A stretch of 64,000 nt of DNA from Bactrocera neohumeralis (lineage: Eukaryota; Arthropoda; Insecta; Diptera; Tephritidae): contig NC_065921.1 of the NCBI RefSeq assembly GCF_024586455.1, positions 66,341,528 to 66,405,527 of the forward strand, written 5' to 3'. Position 1 is the first letter of the stretch; the number at the start of each line of letters is the position of its first letter. The notes beneath the pieces were generated by a model that had not been told where the DNA came from, ran no database searches, and worked only from the letters and a program-made list of their open reading frames with translations. Shown here piece by piece: positions 33,336-43,788 of this stretch. The translations under genes and the position numbers were made by a program.

Positions 33336-33432
33336 CTATAAAAGAAATAAAGTCAGAAGACACATCTACAAATGCAGTACAAGTATATCGGATAAACTAC
33401 CTGAATTGTTTCTAATCATACCAACATTTTAC

Positions 33433-33553
33433 CTAAATAGCGGCATTGGATATGCTTGAGCCTGACAAAGTATGGCAAAGCTGGCGCCTAGGCGCATTGT
33501 ATGTTCTTGCAGACGATCGCCGGAAACGGTTGGTGCGACGCTGCCAATAGGCT
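33433..33553 (-). CDS. Dscam1: Dscam1 exon 6 variant 6.56
   Basis: Starts EPIGSVAPTVSGDRL, ends ILCQAQAYPMPLFR. 121 nt. Selector-like AACCGCCTGATGTTT at 33621-33635. Confidence 0.92.
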
Positions 33554-33744
33554 CTAGTGGAAAAAGAAATATAATTTTTACCGTCTTACAAAAAGGAAAA
33601 TAAAATAGAAATAAAGCAGTAACCGCCTGATGTTTGATAGTATGTATTTACAGACCGGTTTGGCAGGGTTCTAGCCAAGTAGACTGTAAATTTTTCTGAC
33701 AAAAAACTAAAAAACTGTTCTCAAATCTCAGATTTTATTTTTAC

Positions 33745-33865
33745 CGAAAAACAGGTGTTGGGTAGGATTGTCCCTGACAGAGCATAGTTACGCTATAGCT
33801 GGCCTCTTTAGTTACTTCTTGCAGACGACCACCCGATATTTTGGGTGCCACGCTACCAACGGGTT
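33745..33865 (-). CDS. Dscam1: Dscam1 exon 6 variant 6.55
   Basis: Starts EPVGSVAPKISGGRL, ends MLCQGQSYPTPVFR. 121 nt; shares the GxRLQE block with 6.56. Selector GAAAACTGCCTGAGAG at 33964-33979. Confidence 0.92.
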
Positions 33866-34088
33866 CTACAAAAAATTAAAATTTATTTAAAAGCTTTTTG
33901 CAAACTTTTATCTTTATATGAGGAGATAATTTGTTTAGATTTTGAAAAGTATCTTTCTTCACTGAAAACTGCCTGAGAGTTAACAATTGATTGTGAACAT
34001 GGTTAATTAAAAGCTCCCTAGATACTTGTAACCGATTTATATACTAATATTAAAAAGTTTTCAGCGTATGCTTTTCCACAAAACTAAC

Positions 34089-34212
34089 CTTATTATAGGT
34101 ACGGGAAAGGCTTGTGCTTGGCACAATAGAGCAAAACTCTGTCCAATTTCTTTTACAAATGTAAAGCTTTTAGATTCACCAGAGAATGTAGGAGCTTTTG
34201 CACCAACAGGCT
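34089..34212 (-). CDS. Dscam1: Dscam1 exon 6 variant 6.54
   Basis: Starts EPVGAKAPTFSGESK, ends LLCQAQAFPVPIIR. First of the EPVGAKAPTF/CQAQ subfamily (6.44-6.54). Only a weak selector match (TTGTTGGGA at 34268-34276). Confidence 0.92.
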
Positions 34213-34370
34213 CTACAAGTGATGAAAAAATAATGTATTGTATGTATATCAGATTAATAATGACCTTTGTTGGGAAACTTATAGTGATATCTGTTTTTAG
34301 ATCTTTCCTATTAAAGCTTTTTTAAATAAACAAAAAAAAAGTTTAAAAAATATTCTGTTGCTTTAACTAC

Positions 34371-34494
34371 CTTTTAATAGGCACAGGCCACGCTTGAGCT
34401 TGACACAACAAAGCAAAACTTTGACCAAAGTTGCGCGAAAATGTAAAACTTTTCAAGTCATTGGAAAATGTGGGAGCTTTTGCGCCAACAGGTT
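34371..34494 (-). CDS. Dscam1: Dscam1 exon 6 variant 6.53
   Basis: Starts EPVGAKAPTFSNDLK, ends LLCQAQAWPVPIKR; AWPVPIK is unique in the array. No clear selector in its upstream intron (34495-34677). Confidence 0.92.
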
Positions 34495-34677
34495 CTAAAA
34501 AAGTTGGATTATAATAAATTGAAGTAAATACAGAATAACTTTAAAGATTATTTAATCATCCAAAATTTTTTAATAATATTAATCACAAATTTGCAGAACC
34601 AGTTAGTAGTGTGGTGGAGCCCCTTAGCGAAAATCATATCAACATAAGTCTTTATCTAAACACTAAGTCACTAATAC

Positions 34678-34801
34678 CTTATTATCGGCACCGGAAAAGC
34701 TTGAGCTTGACACAGAAGTGCAAAGCTTTGTCCTACGGCGCGTATATAGGAGAAAACATTTGAGTCTGTTGAGAACGTAGGAGCCTTAGCGCCTACCGGT
34801 T
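34678..34801 (-). CDS. Dscam1: Dscam1 exon 6 variant 6.52
   Basis: Starts EPVGAKAPTFSTDSN, ends LLCQAQAFPVPIIR. Selector ACTACTGCCTGCATTG at 34874-34889. Confidence 0.92.
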
Positions 34802-34930
34802 CTACATGAATATATTGAAAAGGAAATGGTGTTTAAATATAAAATTTATGAAAAGAGCTTTTTGTAGTGAAGGACTACTGCCTGCATTGTAATGCGAAAC
34901 TAAAAGAAAAGGTTTACTTTGCAGGTATAC

Positions 34931-35054
34931 CTAAATAATGGCACGGGATAGGCTTGAGCTTGACACAGGAGCACTAAATCTTTGCCTTGAGCTTCCACAA
35001 AAGTGCTGCTTTTCGCTAAGTTGGGAAAAGCGGGCGCTTTAGCACCAAGTGGTT
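34931..35054 (-). CDS. Dscam1: Dscam1 exon 6 variant 6.51
   Basis: Starts EPLGAKAPAFPNLAK, ends LLCQAQAYPVPLFR; close sister of 6.50 (both with VEAQGKD/VEKQGKD). Selector GAAAACTGCCTGTTGGGA at 35107-35124. Confidence 0.92.
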
Positions 35055-35178
35055 CTTGAAAATGAGAAAAATATAAAATGTAATACATTTTGGCTAACAA
35101 ACACATGAAAACTGCCTGTTGGGAGCTTTTAAACAATTTTAAAACACTTTATATGACAATTAGCTTAAAGCTCTTTAC

Positions 35179-35302
35179 CTAAACAAAGGCACCGGATACG
35201 CCTGCGCTTGACATAACAGCACAAGATCTTTGCCTTGCTTCTCAACGAATGTGCCGCTTTTTAAAGCGGTTGGAAATGCCGGAGCTTTGGCACCAAGTGG
35301 TT
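35179..35302 (-). CDS. Dscam1: Dscam1 exon 6 variant 6.50
   Basis: Starts EPLGAKAPAFPTALK, ends LLCQAQAYPVPLFR. Selector TTGCCTGAATGTCCC at 35371-35385. Confidence 0.92.
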
Positions 35303-35419
35303 CTTTAAAAATTTAAATCAATTGTCAAAAATTCAATCTAATTTTTAACAAAAAATTAACTGTATGAATTTTGCCTGAATGTCCCGGAACGAGAGTTTTA
35401 AATTTTATAAAATCGTTAC

Positions 35420-35543
35420 CTTGTCAGCGGCACTGGAAACGCTTGAGCTTGACATAAAAGCACTATGTCACAGAAACTTTTACCCATAAGTGTGCTTATT
35501 TTCGAAACAGTGGGAAAGGTGGGAGCTTTAGCACCAACGGGTT
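35420..35543 (-). CDS. Dscam1: Dscam1 exon 6 variant 6.49
   Basis: Starts EPVGAKAPTFPTVSK, ends LLCQAQAFPVPLTR. It carries an extra Cys in SFCDIV. Selector GAGAACTGCCTA at 35612-35623. Confidence 0.92.
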
Positions 35544-35740
35544 CTATGAATGTAAAAGCATTTTAATTGCAATATATAAAACATACTCAAATTATATAAA
35601 TTTCAACAATTGAGAACTGCCTAAAATATTTTAATATATGTATAAAGTCATTACACTCAATTTTTTTAAAATATATAAAGTCCTTTACACTTAATCTCAT
35701 TAATTTTTTTTTCTTTCAGATAAATCGAAGCCAAACTAAC

Positions 35741-35864
35741 CTTATTATAGGCACTGGAAAAGCTTGAGCTTGACAAAGCAATGCAAAGCTTTGTCCGACA
35801 CTGCGTGTATATGAAAATGAGCTGGAATCGGTGGAGAAAGTGGGAGCTTTAGCTCCAACGGGTT
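35741..35864 (-). CDS. Dscam1: Dscam1 exon 6 variant 6.48
   Basis: Starts EPVGAKAPTFSTDSS, ends LLCQAQAFPVPIIR; nearly a copy of 6.52. Selector GAGAACTGCCCGAAT at 35916-35930. Confidence 0.92.
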
Positions 35865-35990
35865 CTAAAAATTTGTAATTGTCAAAATATTAGATATGAG
35901 AATCAAGTATAATATGAGAACTGCCCGAATACAGAGGAATTTTAACCTGATAGCCTTTTATTTTCAAGCTTTTGCTTATGAAATCTTTAC

Positions 35991-36114
35991 CTTATAATTG
36001 GCACAGGAAAAGCTTGTGCCTGACACAAAAGCGCAAAGCTAGAATTCACTGAGCGTACAAAAATGCTACCCTTGGAATCACTTGAGAATGTTGGTGCCTT
36101 AGCGCCGACAGGCT
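35991..36114 (-). CDS. Dscam1: Dscam1 exon 6 variant 6.47
   Basis: Starts EPVGAKAPTFSSDSK, ends LLCQAQAFPVPIIR. Only a weak selector-like CGCTGAATGGTGGTTG at 36190-36205. Confidence 0.92.
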
Positions 36115-36345
36115 CTGAAGTTAGAAAGAAAGACATACAAGATTTCAAATATAATATAATAATTAACAAGACCGGTTGGCAGGTGTCACGCTGAATGGTG
36201 GTTGATTTTCTCGCATTACTTAATTGAAATAAATAAAACAAACGATGGCCGAAATTTAATCTCTAAGTTTTCTTTAACTTTCACGTGAAACGATTAAGTT
36301 TTCTATATTTTTTTTCCTATAAATTCAGTTTTTTTCATTTATTAC

Positions 36346-36469
36346 CTAAAAATAGGTACCGGAAAAGCTTGAGCTTCGCATGTCATGGCCAATGTACTAC
36401 GACTAGCTGCATAAATAGTGAACGTGCTGGCAACGCTTGGAAATGCAGGTGCTTTAAATCCAACGGGTT
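36346..36469 (-). CDS. Dscam1: Dscam1 exon 6 variant 6.46
   Basis: Starts EPVGFKAPAFPSVAS, ends MTCEAQAFPVPIFR; CEAQ is unique. Selector GTGCTGAATGTTGGG at 36530-36544. Confidence 0.92.
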
Positions 36470-36612
36470 CTAAATATAATTATCGATATATGCAATTAGA
36501 AATCCAAAGTCGTTACTAATTGAAAATATGTGCTGAATGTTGGGTTATGTCGTGAAATCGGAAACATTTAAATTTAAACTTATTGCTATTTTACAAAATA
36601 CATTCTTCTGAC

Positions 36613-36736
36613 CTAAATACGGGCACTGGAAACGCTTGAGCTTGACAGAGAAGCGCTAGAGTTGAGTTTATTGGTGCTCGGCTCGAAAATGTTTGTACCT
36701 CACCAGAGAAGGCAGGCGCCTTCGAACCAATAGGCT
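36613..36736 (-). CDS. Dscam1: Dscam1 exon 6 variant 6.45
   Basis: Starts EPIGSKAPAFSGEVQ, ends LLCQAQAFPVPVFR. Selector CCTGAATGTGAGG at 36794-36806. The MITE-like element begins 155 bases upstream. Confidence 0.92.
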
Positions 36737-36890
36737 CTGAAAAATATTTATTATTCAAATGGAGAAATGTAGTGCGAATTCTTAAAATATTTTCCTGAAT
36801 GTGAGGTGATATATTTCGTATAAGGTAAACTGTTTTACTATTCGATTTTTTAGCCGTCGTGCTCTTAAAAAAAGTAATAATAAAATAAAA

Positions 36891-37045
36891 TATATGTGAC
36901 CTGGTCTACGAAAAGGGGGCTAACGTGCGAAAACTAGTTTTCTGGGAAAAGCTGTTAAAAATAATCGTCAGTTTCTCGTTATCTCATTAATTGTTCTCTT
37001 TTTTTTTGACACCAAAGGCCCCTTTCCGTAGACCAGGTCACATAT
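36891..37045. mobile_element. MITE-like element with about 30-bp terminal inverted repeats
   Basis: The left end TATATGTGACCTGGTCTACG is matched by the reverse complement of the right end (CGTAGACCAGGTCACATATA), followed on both sides by an AAAGGGG-like extension. About 155 bp, no coding capacity. Flanks are TATA-rich, so the target duplication is unclear and the superfamily is not assigned. Confidence 0.75.
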
Positions 37046-37185
37046 ATATGTACTGTCCAAAGAACACTTTATCGTGCCAGTCTGCACTAGAAACAATTAG
37101 GAGTTCTAAAAAACCTTTTCATGTCAGAAATACGCTCAAGGAGTTTAGGAATACAACAACTAATAAATATTTTTTGTTAGCATTT

Positions 37186-37510
37186 AACAGGGTATATTGA
37201 GTTTCCCACGCAGTATGTAACAATCAGAAGAAATCCTTGGAGGCCCACCCCATCAGATTCGATTTAGCCATGCCATCTGTATATACGTAAACTAACTAAT
37301 CCCACAGATAATGAGGTATCGATCTGAAATTTCGCACACCTTCTGTTCTCCCCGCGATACTGTTCATCTGTCGGAACCGCCGATATCCGACAACTATAGC
37401 ATATACTACGGATTGGTATAGCATATATAGAGTTGCCGTACAGACTGACCGATCAAAATCAAGATAGAGATTTTTTTATACCCTATATACTATGGGAAAT
37501 GCATCTGTCA
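37186..37510. repeat. probable dispersed repeat fragment in intron 6.45/6.44
   Basis: GC-richer and unlike the surrounding introns; includes GAGTTTCCCACGCAGTATGT, ATCGATCTGAAATTTCGCA and GTCGGAACCGCCGATATC. Text of this type is familiar from dispersed repeats in fly genomes, but I cannot name the family. No coding potential seen. 37511-37729 contains nothing recognised. Confidence 0.45.
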
Positions 37511-37729
37511 AGCGTATCAGCAGATTAACGTGCAGCCGAAATTAACGTTTTTTCTTTCTTTTTTTAATTTAATTGATGAAAATAAGGTCGCTAGGCTTTA
37601 GAGAATGACGAAACGAACGAACAACTTGTATAAATGCCGTAGACTGACATAATCAAATATCAAACGGTTACAAGCGTGACTTTAGAAAAACTAACCTAAT
37701 ATTATATACACATCTACTTTTTCCATTAC

Positions 37730-37853
37730 CTTATTACGGGTACAGGATAAGCCTGCGCTTGGCACAGCAACGCAAAGCCAGTATGTTCTTGTCTTTGCAC
37801 TTCAATTAATTTATACTCCAGCGAAAATGTAGGGGGCTTAGCGCCGACCGGTT
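37730..37853 (-). CDS. Dscam1: Dscam1 exon 6 variant 6.44
   Basis: Starts EPVGAKPPTFSLEYK, ends LLCQAQAYPVPVIR. Isolated by long introns on both sides (about 1 kb and 2.3 kb). Selector GAAAACTGCCGC at 37929-37940. Confidence 0.92.
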
Positions 37854-40187
37854 CTAGAGAGGTATATGATTATAGCGCTTACTTATTGCATTTGAAGAAA
37901 TATACACGTTTACTTTGAAATTGCTATTGAAAACTGCCGCCCATTTAACGACATACTCCTTACTATTTTTCGATTAATTAGTTTGTTTGAATTATCGAAT
38001 TTTTTAGCCTTGACCAAAGGTCAAAGTTACTATGAATTCCGTGTCTTACATATTTTTAGCCTGACCCAGTTTATGCTTAAAACTAGAGCGTGCGAACCAT
38101 GAACTTGAATATGATAACTGACAATATCAATTGAGGTCAAATAACAAGGTTAAACGACGAACAAAACCGAAGCAACCAATCAGCTGAACTACATGAAAAG
38201 GAGTATAACAACAATGAAGCAACGAAACACAAACGAAGGTAAGTCTGCTACCCCCTTAAAAGTTCAATGTCAATTGCATGTATGTAGGTACACATGTATG
38301 TATGTATGTATGCATGTATATGGGTTAAAACAACACTAGCAACACAAATGTCAAAACTATAAACGGAAAGTGACAATTGAGCGGCAAATGGCAAGAGCTA
38401 GATGGTTAAATTGCGCGCGAATTTTTAAACACATGAAAGTGAAAACACAAGAAAAATGCTGGTAGTTGGTAATAAAAAGCAACTACAAAAATATGTAATC
38501 TGAATGACTTTGCGACGAGCATATACGACGACCGTAACAGCAACTAGTGGCGCACAAGCGAACGCTGCCAACATATCAGTAAGAGGTCGGTGACCCAAAA
38601 ACGTGACCCGACGATTACTCACAACGCAGCGTAGATGTGCAGCGACGCGACACGCTGCAGCGAGCGATCCGATTCATTCATAAATAGCTGCGTAGAGCAG
38701 TATGCACGTTGAAAAGTGACAGCAGCAACAATTGAAACTTCTATCGCCGTTACGTTCTAGCGTGCGCACGCAGAAAACCAGTTTTTTACATTATCTTTTG
38801 TTTGCAGTTTCTAAATAGAAAAGCGTAATCAAAACAAAATTACAAAAACAGTCCGCCGCAGCAACAGGCAGCAGTGTGTAAGCGAGATGACTGCTGACTG
38901 CTTACGAATATGGCGAGCAAAACACATGTTCGCCGATTAGGGGTAATTGTTTTGGGAAATTTTTGACGCGGAGCGCACATGCGCATTGCCGGCATGCATT
39001 ATGTGAAAGGGACAGTAAGTTGCATGCAACCGTGCGAGTGCGTCAACTGATATGTACCATCGAACAGCTGTATGAACAGTTTGTTTAATGACACACATTT
39101 ACGCGGCGCAAATAAACCACAAATCATGTTGTTCTTGTTTTTGTGATTGGTACTGTGTTTTGTGGTATGGGTTTGTAAACAAAAGCGTACGTTTTGCGGC
39201 TTTTGGTTTTTTGTGCGACTTCAAACGGAGTCGTTGCGTTTGGTAGATACAATTTTTTTATCGGCTTTTACTTTACGCTTGCCTTTGCGCTTTGTTTACT
39301 TTTGCTTTGTTCTACTTTATCTGTGCAGACAGACTCCAGAAGACATTGTGGGCAGTTGTCATGAAGCCATCGACACAACCATCATATATATGTATGTATT
39401 CGTACATATTCGTATGTATCCGTACATATAAATATGTTTGTGTACTTATTCCACATTACCGAGCGCTTATTTTAAGTGCAAGCGATTGTACATGCATTTA
39501 GTTGTTGTACTGGAATTCATGAATGAATGTAACGATCGCCTCACACGACATTTTCCAAGTCGAGGCTCGTTAAATTAGTATTTATTTATTTTTTTTAATC
39601 GGAAAGGGATAATTTCCTCAATTATAACAAGTCAATAAAATAAATCATAGATATTATACAATGAAATTCCTCATAACCGAACACCCACCATCACAGTGAT
39701 TTTGCCTAGCTAAGGGAGATGTCCATATATGGTAAGTATTGTTCTTAAAAAAATTGTCGTAAAAAAGAATAATAATAATAAGAAGAATTTTAAAACCTGG
39801 TAACTATAAATTGTCCACAATTTTCTTGACACCTTTTATGAAAACTTGTTCCTTTATCAGAGATAATTTGAACGAAATGTTACCAAAATATTGCCCGTGA
39901 TGATTTTGGAACTTACCAATGTCCGGTTATAGGAATTGGTTTTGTATAAAAATATTAATGAAAAAATTGTGTTGTACGTATTAATGAATCTCATTACTTT
40001 GTATAGTATATCAGAATTTTGCGCCTTCTGACTCAGTAGGAACACAGAAATAGTACATTTATACAACACGGACTTTCGATAATCGATAACTGTTGCTGTG
40101 CACTAAAAAATTTAGATAGTCCATACAAACTTCATAACTTATATTTTCACCAAATTTACTAAATATGTATTTTTGGGTATATCTAAC
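37854..40187. other. 2.3-kb intron 6.44/6.43, partly GC-richer and unexplained
   Basis: Apart from the 6.44 selector no Dscam feature is seen. 38020-38034 has TTGACC-AAA-GGTCAA half-sites. On the plus strand, GAAG|GTAAGT (38235-38244) looks like a good 5' splice site and TTTGTTTGCAG (38798-38808) like an acceptor, with CATAAATAGC (38679-38688) between them. 38280-38325 is a tatg simple repeat. It may be an old insertion; no protein is recognised. Confidence 0.5.
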
Positions 40188-40311
40188 CTATAAGCCGGCA
40201 CTGGATATGCCTGCGCCGGACAGAGTATAGCAAAACTAGCATTCTGGCGTCGCTCTATACCCGACCATTTGGTATCAACGGATAGTGTAGGCGCTTTTGC
40301 ACTGACAGGCT
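40188..40311 (-). CDS. Dscam1: Dscam1 exon 6 variant 6.43
   Basis: Starts EPVSAKAPTLSVDTK, ends ILCPAQAYPVPAYR. Its upstream intron is only 73 nt (40312-40384) and lacks a selector. The selector-like sequence nearest to it overlaps the 5' splice site of 6.42. Confidence 0.92.
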
Positions 40312-40384
40312 CTATGAATAAAATTATCAATCATAAATTTCCAACACAAATAAATGTAATAAATAGCGTAAATGCATTTTGCAC

Positions 40385-40511
40385 CTGAATGTTGGCACTG
40401 GATACGCCTGCGCTGGACAAAATATAGCTAAATCACGTCCCTGCATGCGCTCGTTCCATGAGCGACGCATGTCGTGCGAGAGCAATGTTGGCGCTTTACC
40501 GCCAACAGGTT
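40385..40511 (-). CDS. Dscam1: Dscam1 exon 6 variant 6.42
   Basis: Starts EPVGGKAPTLLSHDM, ends IFCPAQAYPVPTFR; 127 nt. The exon end plus donor (CCAACATTCAG|G) is 12 bases identical to the selector core. Its own upstream selector AAACTGCCTGAAGTG is at 40630-40644. Confidence 0.92.
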
Positions 40512-40755
40512 CTAAATTAACAGAAATAAAAACGTTTCTTTATTCAATAAAAAATTCCGTTGCGACTCTCAAATGCAACGCAATAAATATGCAACCAAAA
40601 CCCACGTCACACATAAGTATGACGCAAGCAAACTGCCTGAAGTGTTTTGAAATTCGTACAACTAGCCTGGTTTATTGATTTACTTGAAAACAATACATCG
40701 GCCTTTATACTTATTTTTAATGATTTGAAAACTATGTACATATGTATGTATTCAC

Positions 40756-40876
40756 CGAAAATTTGGCGCCGGATAACCCTGTGCCGGACAGAGCAAAGAT
40801 AAATCGCTGTTGGCGCGTAATTCCAAAGGTTTTTGCACTAGGGATGGAGTGCGTGGAACGGTACTTGAAATCGGCT
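40756..40876 (-). CDS. Dscam1: Dscam1 exon 6 variant 6.41
   Basis: Starts EPISSTVPRTPSLVQ, ends LLCPAQGYPAPNFR. Belongs with 6.38-6.40 (SSTxP start, PAPNF/SF end, 121 nt). Selector CTGCATGAATGTTGGGG at 40920-40936. Confidence 0.92.
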
Positions 40877-41102
40877 CTAAAAAATCAATATAAAAATATT
40901 AGCAGAAGGCTTTACAATGCTGCATGAATGTTGGGGCTGTGAGCGGCCATAAATTATTAAAAATTTCACTTTCTGGCATATATTTTTGTTATACGTTATC
41001 AGAACTCATTATATTTGCCTCAACTTGAAAATAATAATATTTAAAAACATTTTTTGATTTTAAAATGTAAAATTAATTTTAGTGGCATTCAATGTGTATT
41101 AC

Positions 41103-41223
41103 CTAAAATTAGGTGCCGGAAATCCCTGCGCAGGGCAAAGTAATGAAACACTACTTCCATGCGCCATATTTAAGGGTTTACTCATTATTGAAGGTATGCG
41201 CGGAGCAGTACTTGAAACGGGTT
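41103..41223 (-). CDS. Dscam1: Dscam1 exon 6 variant 6.40
   Basis: Starts EPVSSTAPRIPSIMS, ends LLCPAQGFPAPNFR. Selector GAGAACTGCCTGAATGA at 41281-41297. Confidence 0.92.
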
Positions 41224-41380
41224 CTATATTTTAGATATAAAAAATAGTAATTTATTGAATGTTTAAATTTATTTGGTGTTGAGAACTGCCTGAATGATTT
41301 TTTGGAATACAAAATAGAAATTCCTTAACAAATTCAATCTGTTTCAACTTAAATAAAAGGTAAAAATTGGGATAGCTAAC

Positions 41381-41501
41381 CTAAAACTAGGTGCTGGGTA
41401 GCCTTGCGCCGGACAGAGTATTGCTGTTTCCGCATTTGACTCGACAATATTTGGTTTATAGGTGAGCGCATTAATTTTTGGTGGCGAGCTAGAAACAGGT
41501 T
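41381..41501 (-). CDS. Dscam1: Dscam1 exon 6 variant 6.39
   Basis: Starts EPVSSSPPKINALTY, ends ILCPAQGYPAPSFR. The MITE at 41641-42060 lies between it and its selector AAAAAACTGCCTGAAGT at 42091-42107. Confidence 0.92.
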
Positions 41502-41640
41502 CTGCAAAAGTATAGCAAGGAAATTTTAATTTCTTCGTAACACATAACTAACAAATATAAATGGAATTTTAGAGCATTCGAATTTATCGTTAATCGATAA
41601 AACCAACTCCATGTCACTAGAGTTTAAATATATTATTTAA

Positions 41641-42060
41641 GGGGTTATATCCATTTGACAATTTAAATATGTATGTGTACATATTAAAGGAAATTCTCCG
41701 AAAATTTTATCTTGCAAATGGTTTCGGAGATATGAGCGTGTTTGTAAGAATTTTGTAACTTAGTAGTAATAGGCTTTCAAAACTTTAAGCGCTGTCGGTT
41801 CCTAGAGCGGCAGAACCAATTGACTTTAAAATTTCACACGGCCTTCTTAGTATTTCAGGTAATGATGGTTTAAGCATAAACATCTTTTTCACCGCCGCAC
41901 AAGATTTTTCGGAGTTCATCCACAGTATCAGGGACTTTAAAAATAGTTACAATCAATCCTTATTAAAACACATTAAATGCTCTAATTTGCATTTTTTATT
42001 ATTCAATATTTTCTAATAAAAAAGCTTCTTAAAAAATTAACGAAAGCTGGATATAACCCC
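41641..42060. mobile_element. 420-bp MITE with TTAA target duplication
   Basis: Perfect 13-bp terminal inverted repeats GGGGTTATATCCA at 41641-41653 and its complement at 42048-42060, flanked by TTAA on both sides (41637-41640, 42061-42064). TTAA duplication is the hallmark of piggyBac-type insertion; the internal sequence has no coding capacity, so this is a non-autonomous copy. Superfamily is inferred from the target site only. Confidence 0.82.
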
Positions 42061-42158
42061 TTAACACACATTTGATATACTTAAGTATAGAAAAAACTGC
42101 CTGAAGTCTCCATATTAAAAGAATTTTCAAATTTCTTGAAATCTTCTTCATTGCTTAC

Positions 42159-42279
42159 CGAAAGTTTGGCGCTGGGTAGCCTTGTGCAGGGCATAAAATC
42201 GAAATGCTTGAGTGGTGAGCCACACTTAATGGGCGTGCGCTAACTGGTGGCACTTTGGGTGCCGTACTGGAAACAGGTT
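42159..42279 (-). CDS. Dscam1: Dscam1 exon 6 variant 6.38
   Basis: Starts EPVSSTAPKVPPVSA, ends ILCPAQGYPAPNFR. Selector GAAAACTGCATGAATGTC at 42347-42364, just before the retroelement fragment. Confidence 0.92.
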
Positions 42280-42397
42280 CTGTGCAAATTGTAATAACAT
42301 TTATTCGAAAATTACAATGAAAGAAAAATATAGGAAATTTTCACTTGAAAACTGCATGAATGTCATAAAATTTTTGGTAGAGCAAGTAGCGTGGGGC

Positions 42398-42975
42398 AGA
42401 GCGAAATGTGAGGGAAACCCCACAGGGTGGGATTCTTCCTCCTCTTCTATGGATCCTAGTCGTTAACGACCTGCTCAAAAAACTAGAGGATCGCGGCGCA
42501 GGGGTATCTCAGCGTTGTAACAAAATTCGCCATCAACCCAAATAAAGCAGAAATGGTTTTACTCAGCAGAAGATATAAGATCCCGGTGGCACCATTGGCG
42601 CAAGTAGGAGGTATTCGTCTGCAACCGGCGGATACAGTGAAATATTTAGGGCTCAGCGAGAGTATTTGTGATTAGACTGTTATGGGTGCCGGGCCACAGT
42701 GGAATCGCAGGTAATTGCAAAGTTGATAAGCTAGCAAGGAAAGGCACCCTAGAATCATTATCGGTTCCTTCTTGACTGTCCCGGGACAGGAGGAGGTCAA
42801 GACTTAGACAACGGGCGCAAGTTAAGCGCCTTTGTAAATTTGTATTGGCTACAAAGCGTTTTGCCAATCTGTAAGTCCGAACAAGGGAGTTCTTATTTTC
42901 AATGGCTTCAAAAAGGACTACATTATCAGTTCACGTGCGATCTCTGATCAGCCCTCTTACCTAACCTAAGTAGCG
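42398..42975 (+). mobile_element. non-LTR retrotransposon fragment (reverse transcriptase and RNase H remnants)
   Basis: Plus strand from 42417 translates TPQGGILPPLLWILVVNDLL, the reverse transcriptase motif of Jockey/I/R1-type LINEs. From 42677, in another frame, LLWVPGHSGIAGN and KVDKLARKGTLE give the RNase H domain. The catalytic YxDD motif and the segment between the two are missing, so the copy is internally deleted and dead. It is antisense to Dscam1. Confidence 0.75.
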
Positions 42976-42999
42976 TTTACAAATTCTTTAATCTTTTTA

Positions 43000-43788
43000 A
43001 TTTACATTGGTAGAACCCATGGTAACGGCGGTTTGGCAAGCACCGAATACAAGATCCCACTTTTCAATTGCAACAATCAAGGCTTCAACCTCCTGTCGTA
43101 TGTCGCCCATAAATATCTTGAAAAGCAAGGCAGCAGTGAAGAGTGTCGCCTGAACCAAGCGATTTCAACTCTATTGCATGCCAGGTTACAAAGGCAGCGA
43201 GGGCAATAAAAATATGTACAAGACTGCCAAGAGTGTTATATGGCTGTCACCAGAAAACATGATCAACATTGGACAATACAGGTATTGTTTATGCGAGGAT
43301 CTGGACAAAAGCATGGCAAGGAATATCAAAATTCGATGGGACGATCTACCTGGGTGCAAAAACTGCAAAAGTTAAACGGTAGATCAGAAATATGCATGCA
43401 AATTTCCTACTGGCAATCGATTGAAGGGACTGTAGGAAAATAATTGGAATACTCATAGGTCATAGTATGGTGGCGGCACACGCCTTCAGAAGGGGGGCTG
43501 ACAGATCGAGAAGACTGCAGAAAACGTTAAGAGCAAGGCACTTGGGAAACAATGGGTAATTGTTTGTGCACTTGCCTTGCATTGGCAAGGCTGCGCTTCA
43601 AGCATTTGGGGGGCCCAATGGTATGAGTGTTTGAAGAGGTATCGCCAGTGGGGCCACAAATTAAATCAAAAGCAGGCATCCTAAAGGCGGATTACTTCTC
43701 ATGGACTTCATTACGGAGCACCGTATGGTATCGCAAAGGACCAGACTAGCCTAACCTTTAACACACAACACCGCCACCGAACACTTTA
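43000..43788. other. probable mobile-element debris in intron 6.38/6.37
   Basis: GC-richer than the introns. The longest plus-strand frame (43178-43375) includes SVIWLSPENMINIGQYRYCL, which I do not recognise. It sits between the LINE fragment and the 44-kb repeat, so repetitive origin is likely. Confidence 0.4.

Noticed and set aside
36181..36205. GCTGAATGGTGG as selector of 6.47
   Set aside because: Only a loose match to the selector consensus; noted as weak rather than called.
38147..38240. Plus-strand first exon ending GAAG|GTAAGT
   Set aside because: No downstream reading frame or protein match supports a gene; kept only as an observation.
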